Origin: Roseiflexus castenholzii DSM 13941
GTDB taxonomy: Bacteria > Chloroflexota > Chloroflexia > Chloroflexales > Roseiflexaceae
Assembly: GCF_000017805.1 (NCBI RefSeq)
Contig: NC_009767.1
Coordinates: 2,790,001-2,854,000, forward strand
Reading direction: 5' to 3'
DNA: 64,000 nt
This document shows positions 8,297-16,603 of this stretch, piece after piece. The stretch's first letter is position 1; every line of letters begins with the position of its first letter. Position numbers and translations under genes: made by a program. Under the pieces are notes generated by a model. That model ran no database searches, had not been told where the DNA came from, and saw only the letters and a list, made by a program, of their open reading frames with translations.

Positions 8297-9387
8297 TGGG
8301 GAGCAATGATGACAATGCTCTCCTTGCGCAGCGCCAGGCGCACTCGCCCGCCCGGCGTCAGGTTCATGGATGCGTATGACGACGCCGGATAGACCGCTTC
8401 GATCTGTCGGCCATCGGGCAGCGCAACGCGCAGGTGATGGATGTGACGCCCCAGGCGTCGTTCGGCGACAATGCCATCCAGATGATTCGTGCCCACAACG
8501 CGGCTGAGCGGGCGGTCAGGATAGATCAACCGAATATCCTCCGGGCGAATATACGCCACCACCTGCGCTCCGGGAGACGCATCGAGCGGTGGCGCTTCGA
8601 GTGCGATCCCGTCCCAATCGAGCAGCGCGCCGGATGGTCCGGTTCTGGTGACGCGCGCGCGGATTGCGTTCGGAATACCCAGAATAGTGAGCACCTGCGA
8701 ATTTGCCGGTCGCGTGAACACATCCTCGATATTTCCGATCTGTTCGATCCGACCGTCACGCACGACCGCCAGGCGATGCCCAACGGCAAAGGCGTCGTCA
8801 AGGTTATGGGTGACGTAGATCACAATCAGGCGACGCTCCGCCTGAAGCGCGCGGATCTCGTCGTGGAGCCGTTCACGAATAGGACGATCCAGCGCCGAAA
8901 AGGACTCGTCAAACAGCAGGACGCGCGGCTCGGTCGCCAGAGCGCGAGCTATTGCAACCCGCTGCTGCTGCCCTCCCGACAATTCGTGTGGCATACGCTG
9001 TGCGAGGTGTGCCAGGCGCATGCGTTCCAGCAACTCCATGGCGCGATCCCGCGCATCGCGCCGCCCCGCCAGTGGAAACGCCACATTCTCGATGGCGCTC
9101 ATATGAGGAAAGAGCGCATACTGCTGGAACACATACCCAATGCGACGTTTGCGCGCAGGCAAATTGATGATCGGTTTTCCTGACATGCGCTGGAAAAAGG
9201 TTGTATCATTGAGTGCGATCAAACCGCTATCCGGCGTAGACAGACCGGCGATTGCCTGGAGCGTCTGCGTTTTCCCGGCTCCGGAAGGACCGAAGAGCAC
9301 CAGGATTTCCGTATCAACGGAAAAGCGCATCTGAAGGGTGACATTCCCCAGGCGCTTGATAAAGTTCACATGGAGGTGCGAATTCAT
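8191..9387 (-). CDS. modC: Molybdate ABC transporter ATP-binding protein
   Basis: A 398-residue ABC ATPase with Walker A GPSGAGKT near residue 34, Q-loop YVFQQYALFP, signature LSGGQQQR, Walker B VLLFDE and a switch histidine in YVTHN. After about residue 235 there is a C-terminal regulatory region containing AYIRPEDIRLIYPDRP, as in CysA/ModC types. It would energise molybdate import with ModB and ModA. The start ATG (9387-9385) overlaps the modB stop as ATGA, indicating translational coupling. The final about 30 residues, after LRKESIVIIAPHQ, are not conserved-looking and run antisense into the fmdE-like gene. Confidence 0.88.
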   Translation of the reverse strand: MNSHLHVNFIKRLGNVTLQMRFSVDTEILVLFGPSGAGKTQTLQAIAGLSTPDSGLIALNDTTFFQRMSGKPIINLPARKRRIGYVFQQYALFPHMSAIENVAFPLAGRRDARDRAMELLERMRLAHLAQRMPHELSGGQQQRVAIARALATEPRVLLFDESFSALDRPIRERLHDEIRALQAERRLIVIYVTHNLDDAFAVGHRLAVVRDGRIEQIGNIEDVFTRPANSQVLTILGIPNAIRARVTRTGPSGALLDWDGIALEAPPLDASPGAQVVAYIRPEDIRLIYPDRPLSRVVGTNHLDGIVAERRLGRHIHHLRVALPDGRQIEAVYPASSYASMNLTPGGRVRLALRKESIVIIAPHQSSAPIKDGIRPDGTNRTNDGSASDPVPDSLSLL

Positions 9388-10064
9388 ATTGGCGCTTTTG
9401 CAGACGGTTCAGAGCGCGTGTTCGGAAGCGGCGGATCCAGCCGGCGCGCCAGGATCAACCCGGTAAATGCCAGCGCTGTCATCACCAGCACCATCAGGTG
9501 TGCATCGGCGTACCGTTGCGACTGAACGGCATTGTAGATGGCGACCGGTAACGTTTGTGTGCGCCCAGGAATATTGCCGGTAATCATCAACGTTGCGCCG
9601 AATTCGCCAAGGGCGCGCGCCGAACTGAGGATCATACCCGCCAGAATGCCGCGCCGCGCCAGTGGCAGGGTGATTCGCCAGAAGATGCGCCATTCGCTTG
9701 CGCCGAGCGTGCGCGCTGCGTTTTCCAGCAGCGGATCGACATTTGCCAGCGCTGCCCGGCTACTCTGTACCATCAGCGGCAGCCCCACTACCACCGATGC
9801 GGCGACTGCCGCCTGCCATGTGAACAGAATGCGGATGTGGAACCACTCAAAGAGCGGGCTGCCCCGGCCAAACGCTATCAGCAGATAGTAGCCGATGACG
9901 CTCGGCGGCAACACCAGCGGCAGCATAATGACGGTTTCTACGATGATTCTGAGCGGAAAGCGGACGCGGGCGAGCAGGAATGCCAGCGCAATCCCCACAA
10001 AGAGGATGAACACGCTTGCGACTGCGGTGACCTGCAACGACAACCAGAAAGCGGGCCAGTTCAT
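9384..10064 (-). CDS. modB: Molybdate ABC transporter permease
   Basis: A 226-residue integral membrane permease with about five to six hydrophobic helices and the cytoplasmic EAA-type loop ENAARTLGASEWRIFWRITLPLARRGILAG, followed by GEFGATLMITGNIPGRTQTL, a stretch characteristic of ModB. It forms the channel for molybdate with ModC. Both ends overlap neighbours by 4 bp (ATGA), so modA, modB and modC are one translationally coupled operon. Its position facing the molybdoenzyme operon supports molybdate rather than sulfate as substrate. Confidence 0.9.
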   Translation of the reverse strand: MNWPAFWLSLQVTAVASVFILFVGIALAFLLARVRFPLRIIVETVIMLPLVLPPSVIGYYLLIAFGRGSPLFEWFHIRILFTWQAAVAASVVVGLPLMVQSSRAALANVDPLLENAARTLGASEWRIFWRITLPLARRGILAGMILSSARALGEFGATLMITGNIPGRTQTLPVAIYNAVQSQRYADAHLMVLVMTALAFTGLILARRLDPPLPNTRSEPSAKAPI

Positions 10065-10867
10065 CGACTGACGATCTCTCCCGGAAGAATGAAGCCGTGT
10101 TTCTTCATGATGGCATGCCCCTCGGGGCTATTCACGAACGCAATGAAGCGCCGCGCTTCCTGTTCGCGCGGTGTGCCGGCAACCACCGCCGCCATTTGTA
10201 GGAGCGGGTGATCGGGATGCAGTTCGGCAGGGATGAGCGTCCAGTTGCCGTTGCCCTGAACGCTGAGCGACAGCGCCACGATGGCAACATCGACATTGCC
10301 GGTATCTGCCAGTGTCAACGTCTGCGCCACGTTCTCGCCGAGGACCAGGCGCGGCTGCACCTTCTCCCAGACGCCTGCTCGCTCCAGCGCCTCTTTCGCC
10401 GCCTGTCCGTAAGGGGCATGCTCAGGGTTCGCAATTGCGATCTGTTGGTAGACCGGATCGACGAGATCTGCCACTCGTTCCGGTTTCAGGGGACTGTCCG
10501 GGCGCGTCCAGAGGGTGATGCGACCCTGGGCGTAGAGTTCTATCGTATCAGGAATGACCATGCCTTTGGCATTCAATTCCTCGATGAACGACTTATTTGC
10601 CGCGTAAAACAGGTCGAACGGAGCGCCGCGTTCGATCTGCTGGGCAAGTTGGCCGGTCGAACCGAAATTGAATGCCACCCTGATACCGGTTTGTTCCTCG
10701 AACCGTTTGCCGATCTCCTGAAATGCCGGCGTCAGATCGGCAGCGGCAGCAACAACCAATTCGCTGCCAGAAGTGTTCGGAGGCGCCGATGGCGTCGGGA
10801 CGGCGCTGCATCCGCTGGCAACGAGCAGAAGAGCGATCAGAATCAATACGTGATGGCAATGCTGCAT
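10061..10867 (-). CDS. modA: Molybdate-binding lipoprotein
   Basis: A 268-residue solute-binding protein. The N-terminus is a lipoprotein signal, with a hydrophobic run followed by the lipobox VASGC and cysteine 20. The mature part begins with ELVVAAAADLTPAFQEIGKRFEEQTG and contains FNFGSTGQLAQQIERGAPFDLFYAA, both typical of ModA, as are NPEHAPYGQAAKEALERAGVW and GNVDVAIVALS. It should capture molybdate outside the membrane and deliver it to ModBC. It is the first gene of the modABC operon. Confidence 0.92.
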   Translation of the reverse strand: MQHCHHVLILIALLLVASGCSAVPTPSAPPNTSGSELVVAAAADLTPAFQEIGKRFEEQTGIRVAFNFGSTGQLAQQIERGAPFDLFYAANKSFIEELNAKGMVIPDTIELYAQGRITLWTRPDSPLKPERVADLVDPVYQQIAIANPEHAPYGQAAKEALERAGVWEKVQPRLVLGENVAQTLTLADTGNVDVAIVALSLSVQGNGNWTLIPAELHPDHPLLQMAAVVAGTPREQEARRFIAFVNSPEGHAIMKKHGFILPGEIVSR

Positions 10868-11215
10868 AATGTCTCCGCTGCTTAACGATCCGCCGTTTGG
10901 ATGCGCTCGCAGTGCGCTTGCGGCGCGCCCCTACCGTCCCCCTATCATACCAATGACCGGTGACCATCCGGCATGGTCACCCCGAGCAGCGCGAGGGGTC
11001 GTGCGCGACCCGCGCAGATTCCTCGCTGCGCTCGGAATGACCCGTCGCTGCGCTCGGAAGACACGTCGCTGCGCTCGGAATGACACGTCGCTGCGCTCGG
11101 AATGACCAGCATGCGGCATCTTCAATCGTCATTGGTATCACTCCTGGTCACATGCAACGTGGAACGTGGAACGGTCACACGACTGCGTGCCAGGCGCGCC
11201 CTCACTGTCCCACCT
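10868..11215. other. Intergenic stretch between modA and the PadR gene
   Basis: About 350 bp without a supported gene. It carries the modA upstream region, then a copy of the ATACCAATGAC-ended element, then a run with repeated 'CATGCAACGT' and 'GTGCAACGTTCAAC' motifs next to the PadR stop. No clear promoter hexamers for modA were found. Confidence 0.5.
10947..11138. mobile_element. Short inverted-repeat element (MITE-like), copy 2
   Basis: Bounded by ATACCAATGAC at 10947 and GTCATTGGTAT ending at 11138. The interior matches copy 1 but is 42 bp longer, because the short segment CGTCGCTGCGCTCGGAATGA is repeated in slightly varied form (11023-11105). The ends match those of the copies found inside two broken genes in this window. 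Confidence 0.7.
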
Positions 11216-11776
11216 TCAACGTGCAACGTTCAACCGTCCCGCATGCAACGCAATGCGACACGCATCCAGCCATGCCAGGATCGCCTGGATCTGCCCGCGT
11301 CGAAACTGAACGACGAGATGGCGATACACGTGATCGGTGGGGAGCGTTGCCTCCCGGTGATCGAGGTCGTCGAGCAGGCGCTGACAGGCGTTCCGCTGTT
11401 GGTCTATCAGTGACTGCGTGGCGGCGGCGCCTTCCTGATGGGCAAAGTAGAGTTTTGCCAGGAACTCGAGCCGGAAATCGCGCCCGTGTGTAACCGGTGC
11501 GCGCATCCATTCGTCGAACGCTGCGCGTCCCTGCTCGGTGAGACGCAGCATCCGGCGCGGCGGGCGATTGATCTGGTTCTCGGTGGTTCCGACGAGGAGT
11601 CCTTCGTCTTCAAGACGATGCAGCAGGGCATAGAGATGCGCCTGCTTGATGCGCCAGACATCGCTCAGCGCTGTGGTGGTCAGGCGCTGATGAATCTCAT
11701 AGGGATGCATCGGTTGTTGCCGCACCAACCCGAGGAGCGACAGTTCAATTGTCAGGGGACGCTTAACGGTGCTCAT
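11216..11776 (-). CDS. PadR-family transcriptional regulator
   Basis: A 186-residue regulator. The N-terminal winged helix is seen in ELSLLGLVRQQPMHPYEIHQ, the recognition region RIKQAHLYALLHRLEDEGLL and the wing PPRRMLRLTEQGRAAFDEWM. A C-terminal helical dimerisation domain of Vir_act_alpha_C type follows (FRLEFLAKLYFAHQEG, LIDQQRNACQRLLDDLD). ATG 11776 begins right before the winged helix. The AT-rich 50 bp upstream (11777-11830) is the likely promoter/operator zone. No neighbour in the same direction upstream suggests its target; autoregulation is usual for the family. Confidence 0.87.
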   Translation of the reverse strand: MSTVKRPLTIELSLLGLVRQQPMHPYEIHQRLTTTALSDVWRIKQAHLYALLHRLEDEGLLVGTTENQINRPPRRMLRLTEQGRAAFDEWMRAPVTHGRDFRLEFLAKLYFAHQEGAAATQSLIDQQRNACQRLLDDLDHREATLPTDHVYRHLVVQFRRGQIQAILAWLDACRIALHAGRLNVAR

Positions 11777-11849
11777 CTACTAACTATTCAAAAAATAAAT
11801 ATACACACACTATAGCCGAGGTTGGAAATGCTGTCAAATGACGATGCGA

Positions 11850-13163
11850 TCAAGAAAGGTTGATGCGCTCGTATACGATCTGATGGTATCCGCCTCCCCA
11901 CGGATCGCCGCGTTCGTACACTCCCAGCCCGGCGGCGCCGGCCAGCCTCAGGTAATGGTCAGCGCCTGCAATTTCGCCGCTTTCAGCGCGCAGATAGTCC
12001 GCCAGGATACAATCAATGGCGACCGGGTCGCGCGAGAAGAACAGGCTGTTGGGCGCTGCATTGCCGAAGGTGCGCCAGCGGCGTGGCGCGCTGATATTGT
12101 TCACGGGGTTGCCGAACAGCCCGTCGCCGATGGTGAGAATAGTCTTCTGGCGGATCTGCGGATGATTGTTGATATCGACTAGCGGGCTGTACCGGTCGGA
12201 GAAATAATCGGCGCCGATGTCGGTGTACCGGTGCAGCAGGTTGCACCGATCAATCGATCCAAAGTGGTTCTTGAATCCCAGGCTGATGCCGGCGCCGACA
12301 TGACGCTTCATGATCGGCATGTTAATCAGGTAATGCAGATGGACCAACGCATTGCAAAAGGGCAGGTCTGGGAGAGCAGCAACGCCCGAAGGAGTGTTGA
12401 AACGAACCGTCTCGGTTGTGCTGAAGCCTAATTCGGGATGTTCGTCCTGATAGGAGGCGAAATTGACCTGCGAATACGCGCAGCGGCGCTTGAATCGCAG
12501 CGGAATAATGCCCGGGTGATCGCCGTGGGTGACATCGAATATCCAGATATGCTGCTCAAGAACGCCGATTGCCAGCAGCCCGCGAATAACGGCATTGATA
12601 GGCTCCATCAAGGCGTCGATCTCATTATCGTCGTCTTCGCGCGCTGCATTGTTCAGGCTGACCTTGATACCGATCATTTGCCCCGGCTGATAGTTCGGAA
12701 GGAGAACGGACCATGCGTCGGCGCGCGTCGAGGTGCGGGTCAATCGCGTGATGCCTTCATCGACCATATCGGCGACGATCTGGGCATCGACGCTGTCGCC
12801 GTACCAACCGCTCGAAAAGTTCCAGAAAGTCGCGCGCGGGTGGTAGGTGTGAACCACGTGTCCGCGCGGCAGGGGAACTGCTGTCGCGGTCGGGGAGGGA
12901 GTGGCGGTCGGCAAGGAAGTTGACGTCGGCGAGGAAGTTGACGTCGGCGAGGGAGTGAGCGTGGAAGACGCGGTTGCTGTTGTGGTGGCTCGCGCATCGA
13001 CCACGATCAACGGGCAATACACTCGCGCAACAACCGGCGCATCGTTTGCGAGGTGTGTTGCGTACCCAATCGTTCGCTGCATATGTCCGACCAGGAGCCC
13101 TGAGACGGCTATTCCCCCTCCGATCAGGAACTGACGGCGGGTGAGACGGGGTTTTCGATCCAT
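11850..13163 (-). CDS. Tat-exported DUF362-family protein
   Basis: A 437-residue protein. The start ATG 13163 has a strong AGGAGGAGG ribosome site. The N-terminus RKPRLTRRQFLIGGGIAVSG is a textbook twin-arginine signal (RRQFL followed by a hydrophobic core). Then comes a short motif RVYCPLIVV and a Ser/Thr/Pro-rich stalk of about 45 residues built of PTSTS and TATPSP pieces. The rest matches the DUF362 pattern (GQMIGIKVSLNNA, LVHLHYLINMPIMKRHVGAG, SLGFKNHFGSIDR, RDPVAIDCILADYL). DUF362 proteins are of uncertain biochemistry and some are linked to iron-sulfur proteins, but no 4Fe-4S motif is visible here. Likely located outside the membrane. Confidence 0.85.
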   Translation of the reverse strand: MDRKPRLTRRQFLIGGGIAVSGLLVGHMQRTIGYATHLANDAPVVARVYCPLIVVDARATTTATASSTLTPSPTSTSSPTSTSLPTATPSPTATAVPLPRGHVVHTYHPRATFWNFSSGWYGDSVDAQIVADMVDEGITRLTRTSTRADAWSVLLPNYQPGQMIGIKVSLNNAAREDDDNEIDALMEPINAVIRGLLAIGVLEQHIWIFDVTHGDHPGIIPLRFKRRCAYSQVNFASYQDEHPELGFSTTETVRFNTPSGVAALPDLPFCNALVHLHYLINMPIMKRHVGAGISLGFKNHFGSIDRCNLLHRYTDIGADYFSDRYSPLVDINNHPQIRQKTILTIGDGLFGNPVNNISAPRRWRTFGNAAPNSLFFSRDPVAIDCILADYLRAESGEIAGADHYLRLAGAAGLGVYERGDPWGGGYHQIVYERINLS

Positions 13164-13499
13164 ACTCCTCCTCCTGTGCAATCATTAACCGGAGCGGCGG
13201 GGCATGTCCACGTTGGTGCGCGCCAGACATGCGGTGCGCTGCGCATCGCAATGCGACTGTCCGGCAGTCATCTTGCACCGATGCATCGGCATCGGCGGGT
13301 GATGCCGATGCTCTTATGTGATCGACTCTGATGCGTGATAGGGGGAATGATGCTGATTGAATGAGGGAACAGTGATGGGTGTGACAGCTACAACTCTACC
13401 ATGGCTCTTCTGCCAATGCAAGCATCGGTATCCTGGAGGAGCGATGAGATGCTATGGGTCGCATCTGCCAGATGCTGCACTTCGGTAAAGAAAGGGTCG
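13164..13499. other. Intergenic stretch with an 11-bp stem-loop
   Basis: About 335 bp without a supported gene. At 13283-13311 there is a perfect inverted repeat, GCATCGGCATC and GATGCCGATGC around a 7-base loop. It lies downstream of the amino acid transporter operon (minus strand) and upstream of the DUF362 gene. It may act as an end-of-transcript structure, but no T-run follows on either strand. Confidence 0.5.
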
Positions 13500-14174
13500 T
13501 CACCCGACGTCGCCCGTCAGACCGGGAATGCGCACACGGCGTTCGATCATGGTGAGGATCAGGTAGGCGATGCCGACCAGTGCGATGTAGAACACGGCGA
13601 CGATCAGATATATCTGGATCGGAGCGAAATACCGGCTCGCCAGAATCTTGGCCTGCCCCATAAGGTCGGGAACGGCGATCAGAAAGACGACCGAGGTATA
13701 CTTCAGCATGGCGATGGCTTCGTTCGACCAGGCGGGCAGCGCCAGGCGCAGCGCCTGCGGCAGAACGACGCTCCAGATCGCCTGCCATTTGCTCATTCCA
13801 ATGGCGCGCGCGGCAACCATCTGCCCTTCGCTCACCGATTGCAGCGCGCTGCGCAGATATTCCGCCTGATACGCCGCGCTGTTGAGACCAAGGGTAAGAA
13901 ACGCCGCCTGAAGGCGCCCCAGGGTGATGCCGACGTCGGGAAGCCCATAGTAGACTGTGAAGAGTTGGATCAACAAGGGTGTTCCCTGAAAAAGAGTAAT
14001 GTATGCCCCAAGCAATCGTTGCAGCCACACCGGTCCATAAACGCGCCCGATGCCGACCGGCAGCCCGACGATCATCCCAAGGATCAGCGAGATCGCCGCG
14101 ATCTGAAGAGTCACGACGGTTCCCTGCAACAGGTCGGGGGTCACTCTGCTCAGAAGGTCGATAAAATCGTGCAT
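13500..14174 (-). CDS. Polar amino acid ABC transporter permease (second)
   Basis: A 224-residue His/Glu/Gln/Arg-type permease (HisM/GlnP family) with about five hydrophobic helices. The conserved cytoplasmic loop is ARAIGMSKWQAIWSVVLPQALRLALPAWSNEAIAMLKYTSVVF. LFQGTPLLIQLFTVYYGLP is also a family hallmark. It is the last gene of a four-gene importer operon, starting 16 bp after the ATPase gene. It is paralogous to the permease at 14960-15613 and the two would form the heterodimeric channel. Confidence 0.9.
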   Translation of the reverse strand: MHDFIDLLSRVTPDLLQGTVVTLQIAAISLILGMIVGLPVGIGRVYGPVWLQRLLGAYITLFQGTPLLIQLFTVYYGLPDVGITLGRLQAAFLTLGLNSAAYQAEYLRSALQSVSEGQMVAARAIGMSKWQAIWSVVLPQALRLALPAWSNEAIAMLKYTSVVFLIAVPDLMGQAKILASRYFAPIQIYLIVAVFYIALVGIAYLILTMIERRVRIPGLTGDVG

Positions 14175-14190
14175 GCTCGATGTGCAGGCG

Positions 14191-14928
14191 CTACTGTGTA
14201 ATATTCCGCAAAAACACGCGTGTCCGTTCGTGGACCGGTTGTTCGAACATCTGCTGCGGTGTTCCTTCTTCCACGACCACGCCGCCTTCCATAAACACGA
14301 CTCGGTTGGCGACCTGCCGGGCGAATCCCATCTCGTGCGAGACGACGATCATGGTCATGCCTTCGCCAGCAAGTTTCTGCATCACGGCGAGCACTTCGCC
14401 GGTCAATTCCGGGTCAAGCGCCGACGTGGGTTCATCGAAAAGCATGATGTGCGGATCCATCCCCAAGGCGCGGGCAATCGCCACCCGCTGCTTCTGTCCG
14501 CCGGACAACTGCGCCGGGTAATAATGGGCGCGGTCGGCGAGTCCCACGCGCTCCAACTCGAACATCGCCAGGTCGCGCGCTTCGTTTTTGCGCATCTTGC
14601 GCACCTTAACCAGACCAAGCATCACGTTGCCGAGCGCCGTCAGGTGGGTGAAGAGATTGAACTCCTGGAACACCATTCCAATACGCTGGCGCACCCGGTC
14701 CTGATTGACGCCGGGTGCGGTGATCTCCTGATCTTCCAGCCAGATGCGCCCTTTCGTCGGCGGGTTGAGCAGGTTGATGCAGCGCAGCAGCGTACTCTTG
14801 CCGGACCCGCTCGGTCCCACCAGCACCACGACCTCGCGTGGTTGCACAGTCAGCGATACGCCTTTGAGCACCTGAAGGGCGCCGTATGACTTATGCACGT
14901 CTTCGATACGGAGAATGGGCGATGTCAT
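14191..14928 (-). CDS. Polar amino acid ABC transporter ATP-binding protein
   Basis: A 245-residue ATPase of GlnQ/HisP type: Walker A GPSGSGKST near residue 38, YYPAQLSGGQKQRVAIARAL, Walker B IMLFDEPTSALDPE and a VSHEMGFARQVANRV segment with the switch histidine. The frame is open further upstream, but ATG 14928 begins with the usual MTSPILRIEDVHKSYG strand, so the earlier codons are discarded. It lies between the two permease genes and drives import by the same complex. Confidence 0.92.
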   Translation of the reverse strand: MTSPILRIEDVHKSYGALQVLKGVSLTVQPREVVVLVGPSGSGKSTLLRCINLLNPPTKGRIWLEDQEITAPGVNQDRVRQRIGMVFQEFNLFTHLTALGNVMLGLVKVRKMRKNEARDLAMFELERVGLADRAHYYPAQLSGGQKQRVAIARALGMDPHIMLFDEPTSALDPELTGEVLAVMQKLAGEGMTMIVVSHEMGFARQVANRVVFMEGGVVVEEGTPQQMFEQPVHERTRVFLRNITQ

Positions 14929-14959
14929 TGATTCTGAAACGCATGCGTCTATGACGCGG

Positions 14960-15613
14960 CTACACCTGCAATCGATACCGGCGTTCGAGCCACTGGAGCG
15001 CCTGGGTTGTGATGAGCGTGAGCGCCAGGTAGAGCAGCAGGGCGACGCCGAAGGCGAGGAACGGCTCGAAGGTGCGCGCACTGACCTGTTGCGCGCGCCG
15101 CAGAATCTCCGGCACGCCGACAGCGAACACCAGCGTTGAATCCTTCAGCACCAGCGTCGCCTCATTGCCCCACGCGGGCAGCGCCAGGCGCAGCGCCTGC
15201 GGCAGAACGACGCTCTGGATTGCCTGCAAGCGGCTCATGCCGATCGCCCGCGCTGCAATCATCTGCCCCGGCTGCACGGCTTGAAGGGCGCCGCGAAAGA
15301 TTTCAGTCTGATACGCTCCCGATGCGAATCCCAACGCCAGCGCCCCGGCCCAGAAGGGTGATAAATTGACATAACGAGAAATAACAAAGAACAGAAGGAA
15401 AATGATAACAATTACCGGCACAGCACGCACAGCGACACTATAGGCGGAAACGACTATCTGAAGGGCGGGGTGACCATAGACGCGCGCAACTGCCATGACG
15501 ATGCCAACCACCACGCCAACCGTCAGTGCAACTGCTGTAACGCTGATGGTCACCCACAGTCCCTGCACGATAAAATTGAAAGTCGTGAGCAGATTCTGAA
15601 ACAAGTCCGCCAT
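14960..15613 (-). CDS. Polar amino acid ABC transporter permease (first)
   Basis: A 217-residue permease of the HisM/GlnP family. The coupling loop is ARAIGMSRLQAIQSVVLPQALRLALPAWGNEATLVLKDSTLVF and it begins four bases after the stop of the binding-protein gene. VRAVPVIVIIFLLFFVIS corresponds to the 'RGTPLLVQL' position of relatives but is diverged, unlike the second permease. It pairs with that permease and the GlnQ-like ATPase. Confidence 0.9.
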   Translation of the reverse strand: MADLFQNLLTTFNFIVQGLWVTISVTAVALTVGVVVGIVMAVARVYGHPALQIVVSAYSVAVRAVPVIVIIFLLFFVISRYVNLSPFWAGALALGFASGAYQTEIFRGALQAVQPGQMIAARAIGMSRLQAIQSVVLPQALRLALPAWGNEATLVLKDSTLVFAVGVPEILRRAQQVSARTFEPFLAFGVALLLYLALTLITTQALQWLERRYRLQV

Positions 15614-15617
15614 GCGC

Positions 15618-16505
15618 TTATGGCAGTCCGTGCTTTTCTTCGAGCGCTTTCACAGTGCCGTCATCGATCAATCCCTGAATGATCCGATCCAGTTCCGCCT
15701 TGAGGTCACCGGCGCCTTCAGGGATGGCGATGCTCTTGCCGCCCTCGGCGGTTGTCTCAGTGACGAGCAGCACCTTCAGATTATTCTTTTGGGCAAGTTC
15801 CAACGCGGGTTCGGCGTCCATCAGCACCAGTTGGAGCCGTCCACTGGCAAGGTCGAGCGCTGCCTGATCGGCGCGCTCATAGCTGAAGACCTTATCGGCA
15901 GGCGTTAATCCGGTGGCCACCAGGTTCTTCTGAATCCACCCTTCCTGAACCGTACCGGTCTGTGCGCCGATGGTCATTCCCGCCGCATCCTCCGGTTTGC
16001 TCATGACAATTGTTGTATCGCCGGCGCCGATAAATGCATCTTTCGTCATGCGGTAAGGAATGGTGAAATCGACCTTCTCTTCACGCTCGGCGGTCGCCTG
16101 CATGGCGGCGATCACGGCATCGATCTTGCCTTCCTGGAGCGATGCGATCAACGAGTCGAACGGCATATCGCGAATCTCGACCTGGACGCCGAGTTTTTCG
16201 CCGACAGCGCGGATGAGGTCCATGTCGAAACCGACGAAGTTGCCATTGGCGTCGATCGACTCGTAGGGCGGGTAGTCTGCCGACGTGCCGACGATGAGTT
16301 TGCCGGCTGCCCGGATCTGCGCCAGTTTCCCCTCTGGTTGCGTGGCGGGTTGGGTCGGCTGCGCGGCGGGTTGGGTCGGCTGCGCGGCGGGTTGGGTCGG
16401 CTGCGCGGCGGGTTGGGTCGGCTGCGCGGCAGGCGCTCCGCCGCAGGCGCTAATCGCCAGGATGGCGGCGATCAGCGTCACGATAAGTAGCATTTGTTTC
16501 TTCAT
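15618..16505 (-). CDS. Polar amino acid-binding lipoprotein
   Basis: A 295-residue solute-binding protein (SBP_bac_3 family). It starts at ATG 16505 with AGGAGGAGT before it. A lipoprotein signal ends at AISACGG. A linker then follows in which AAQPTQP is repeated about four times, encoded by 21-bp tandem repeats at about 16346-16432, likely variable in length. The binding domain begins IRAAGKLIVGTSADYPPYES and includes FVGFDMDLIRAVGEKLGV and DAVIAAMQATAEREEKVDFT, typical of glutamine/cystine-type binding proteins. First gene of the importer operon. The exact ligand cannot be read from the sequence. Confidence 0.92.
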   Translation of the reverse strand: MKKQMLLIVTLIAAILAISACGGAPAAQPTQPAAQPTQPAAQPTQPAAQPTQPATQPEGKLAQIRAAGKLIVGTSADYPPYESIDANGNFVGFDMDLIRAVGEKLGVQVEIRDMPFDSLIASLQEGKIDAVIAAMQATAEREEKVDFTIPYRMTKDAFIGAGDTTIVMSKPEDAAGMTIGAQTGTVQEGWIQKNLVATGLTPADKVFSYERADQAALDLASGRLQLVLMDAEPALELAQKNNLKVLLVTETTAEGGKSIAIPEGAGDLKAELDRIIQGLIDDGTVKALEEKHGLP

Positions 16506-16579
16506 GAGACTCCTCCTGATGGTCGTATCTGCGCGTTGCACAGAGCAGCAGACACGCTGGGGCATTTGATAGCGCGAAA

Positions 16580-16588
16580 AGTATAACA
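16580..16588 (-). promoter_or_regulatory. Extended -10 promoter of the amino acid importer operon
   Basis: On the minus strand TGTTATACT (TGn followed by TATACT) lies about 75 bp before the start codon at 16505. The same nonamer occurs in front of nadE at 58078-58086. No good -35 hexamer accompanies it, as expected for extended -10 promoters. Confidence 0.45.
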
Positions 16589-16603
16589 CAGGTGTACGAG
16601 GGT

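Noticed and set aside
13283..13311. Intrinsic terminator for the amino acid importer
   Set aside because: The stem is perfect but no T-run follows on either strand, so it is recorded only as a stem-loop in the gap.
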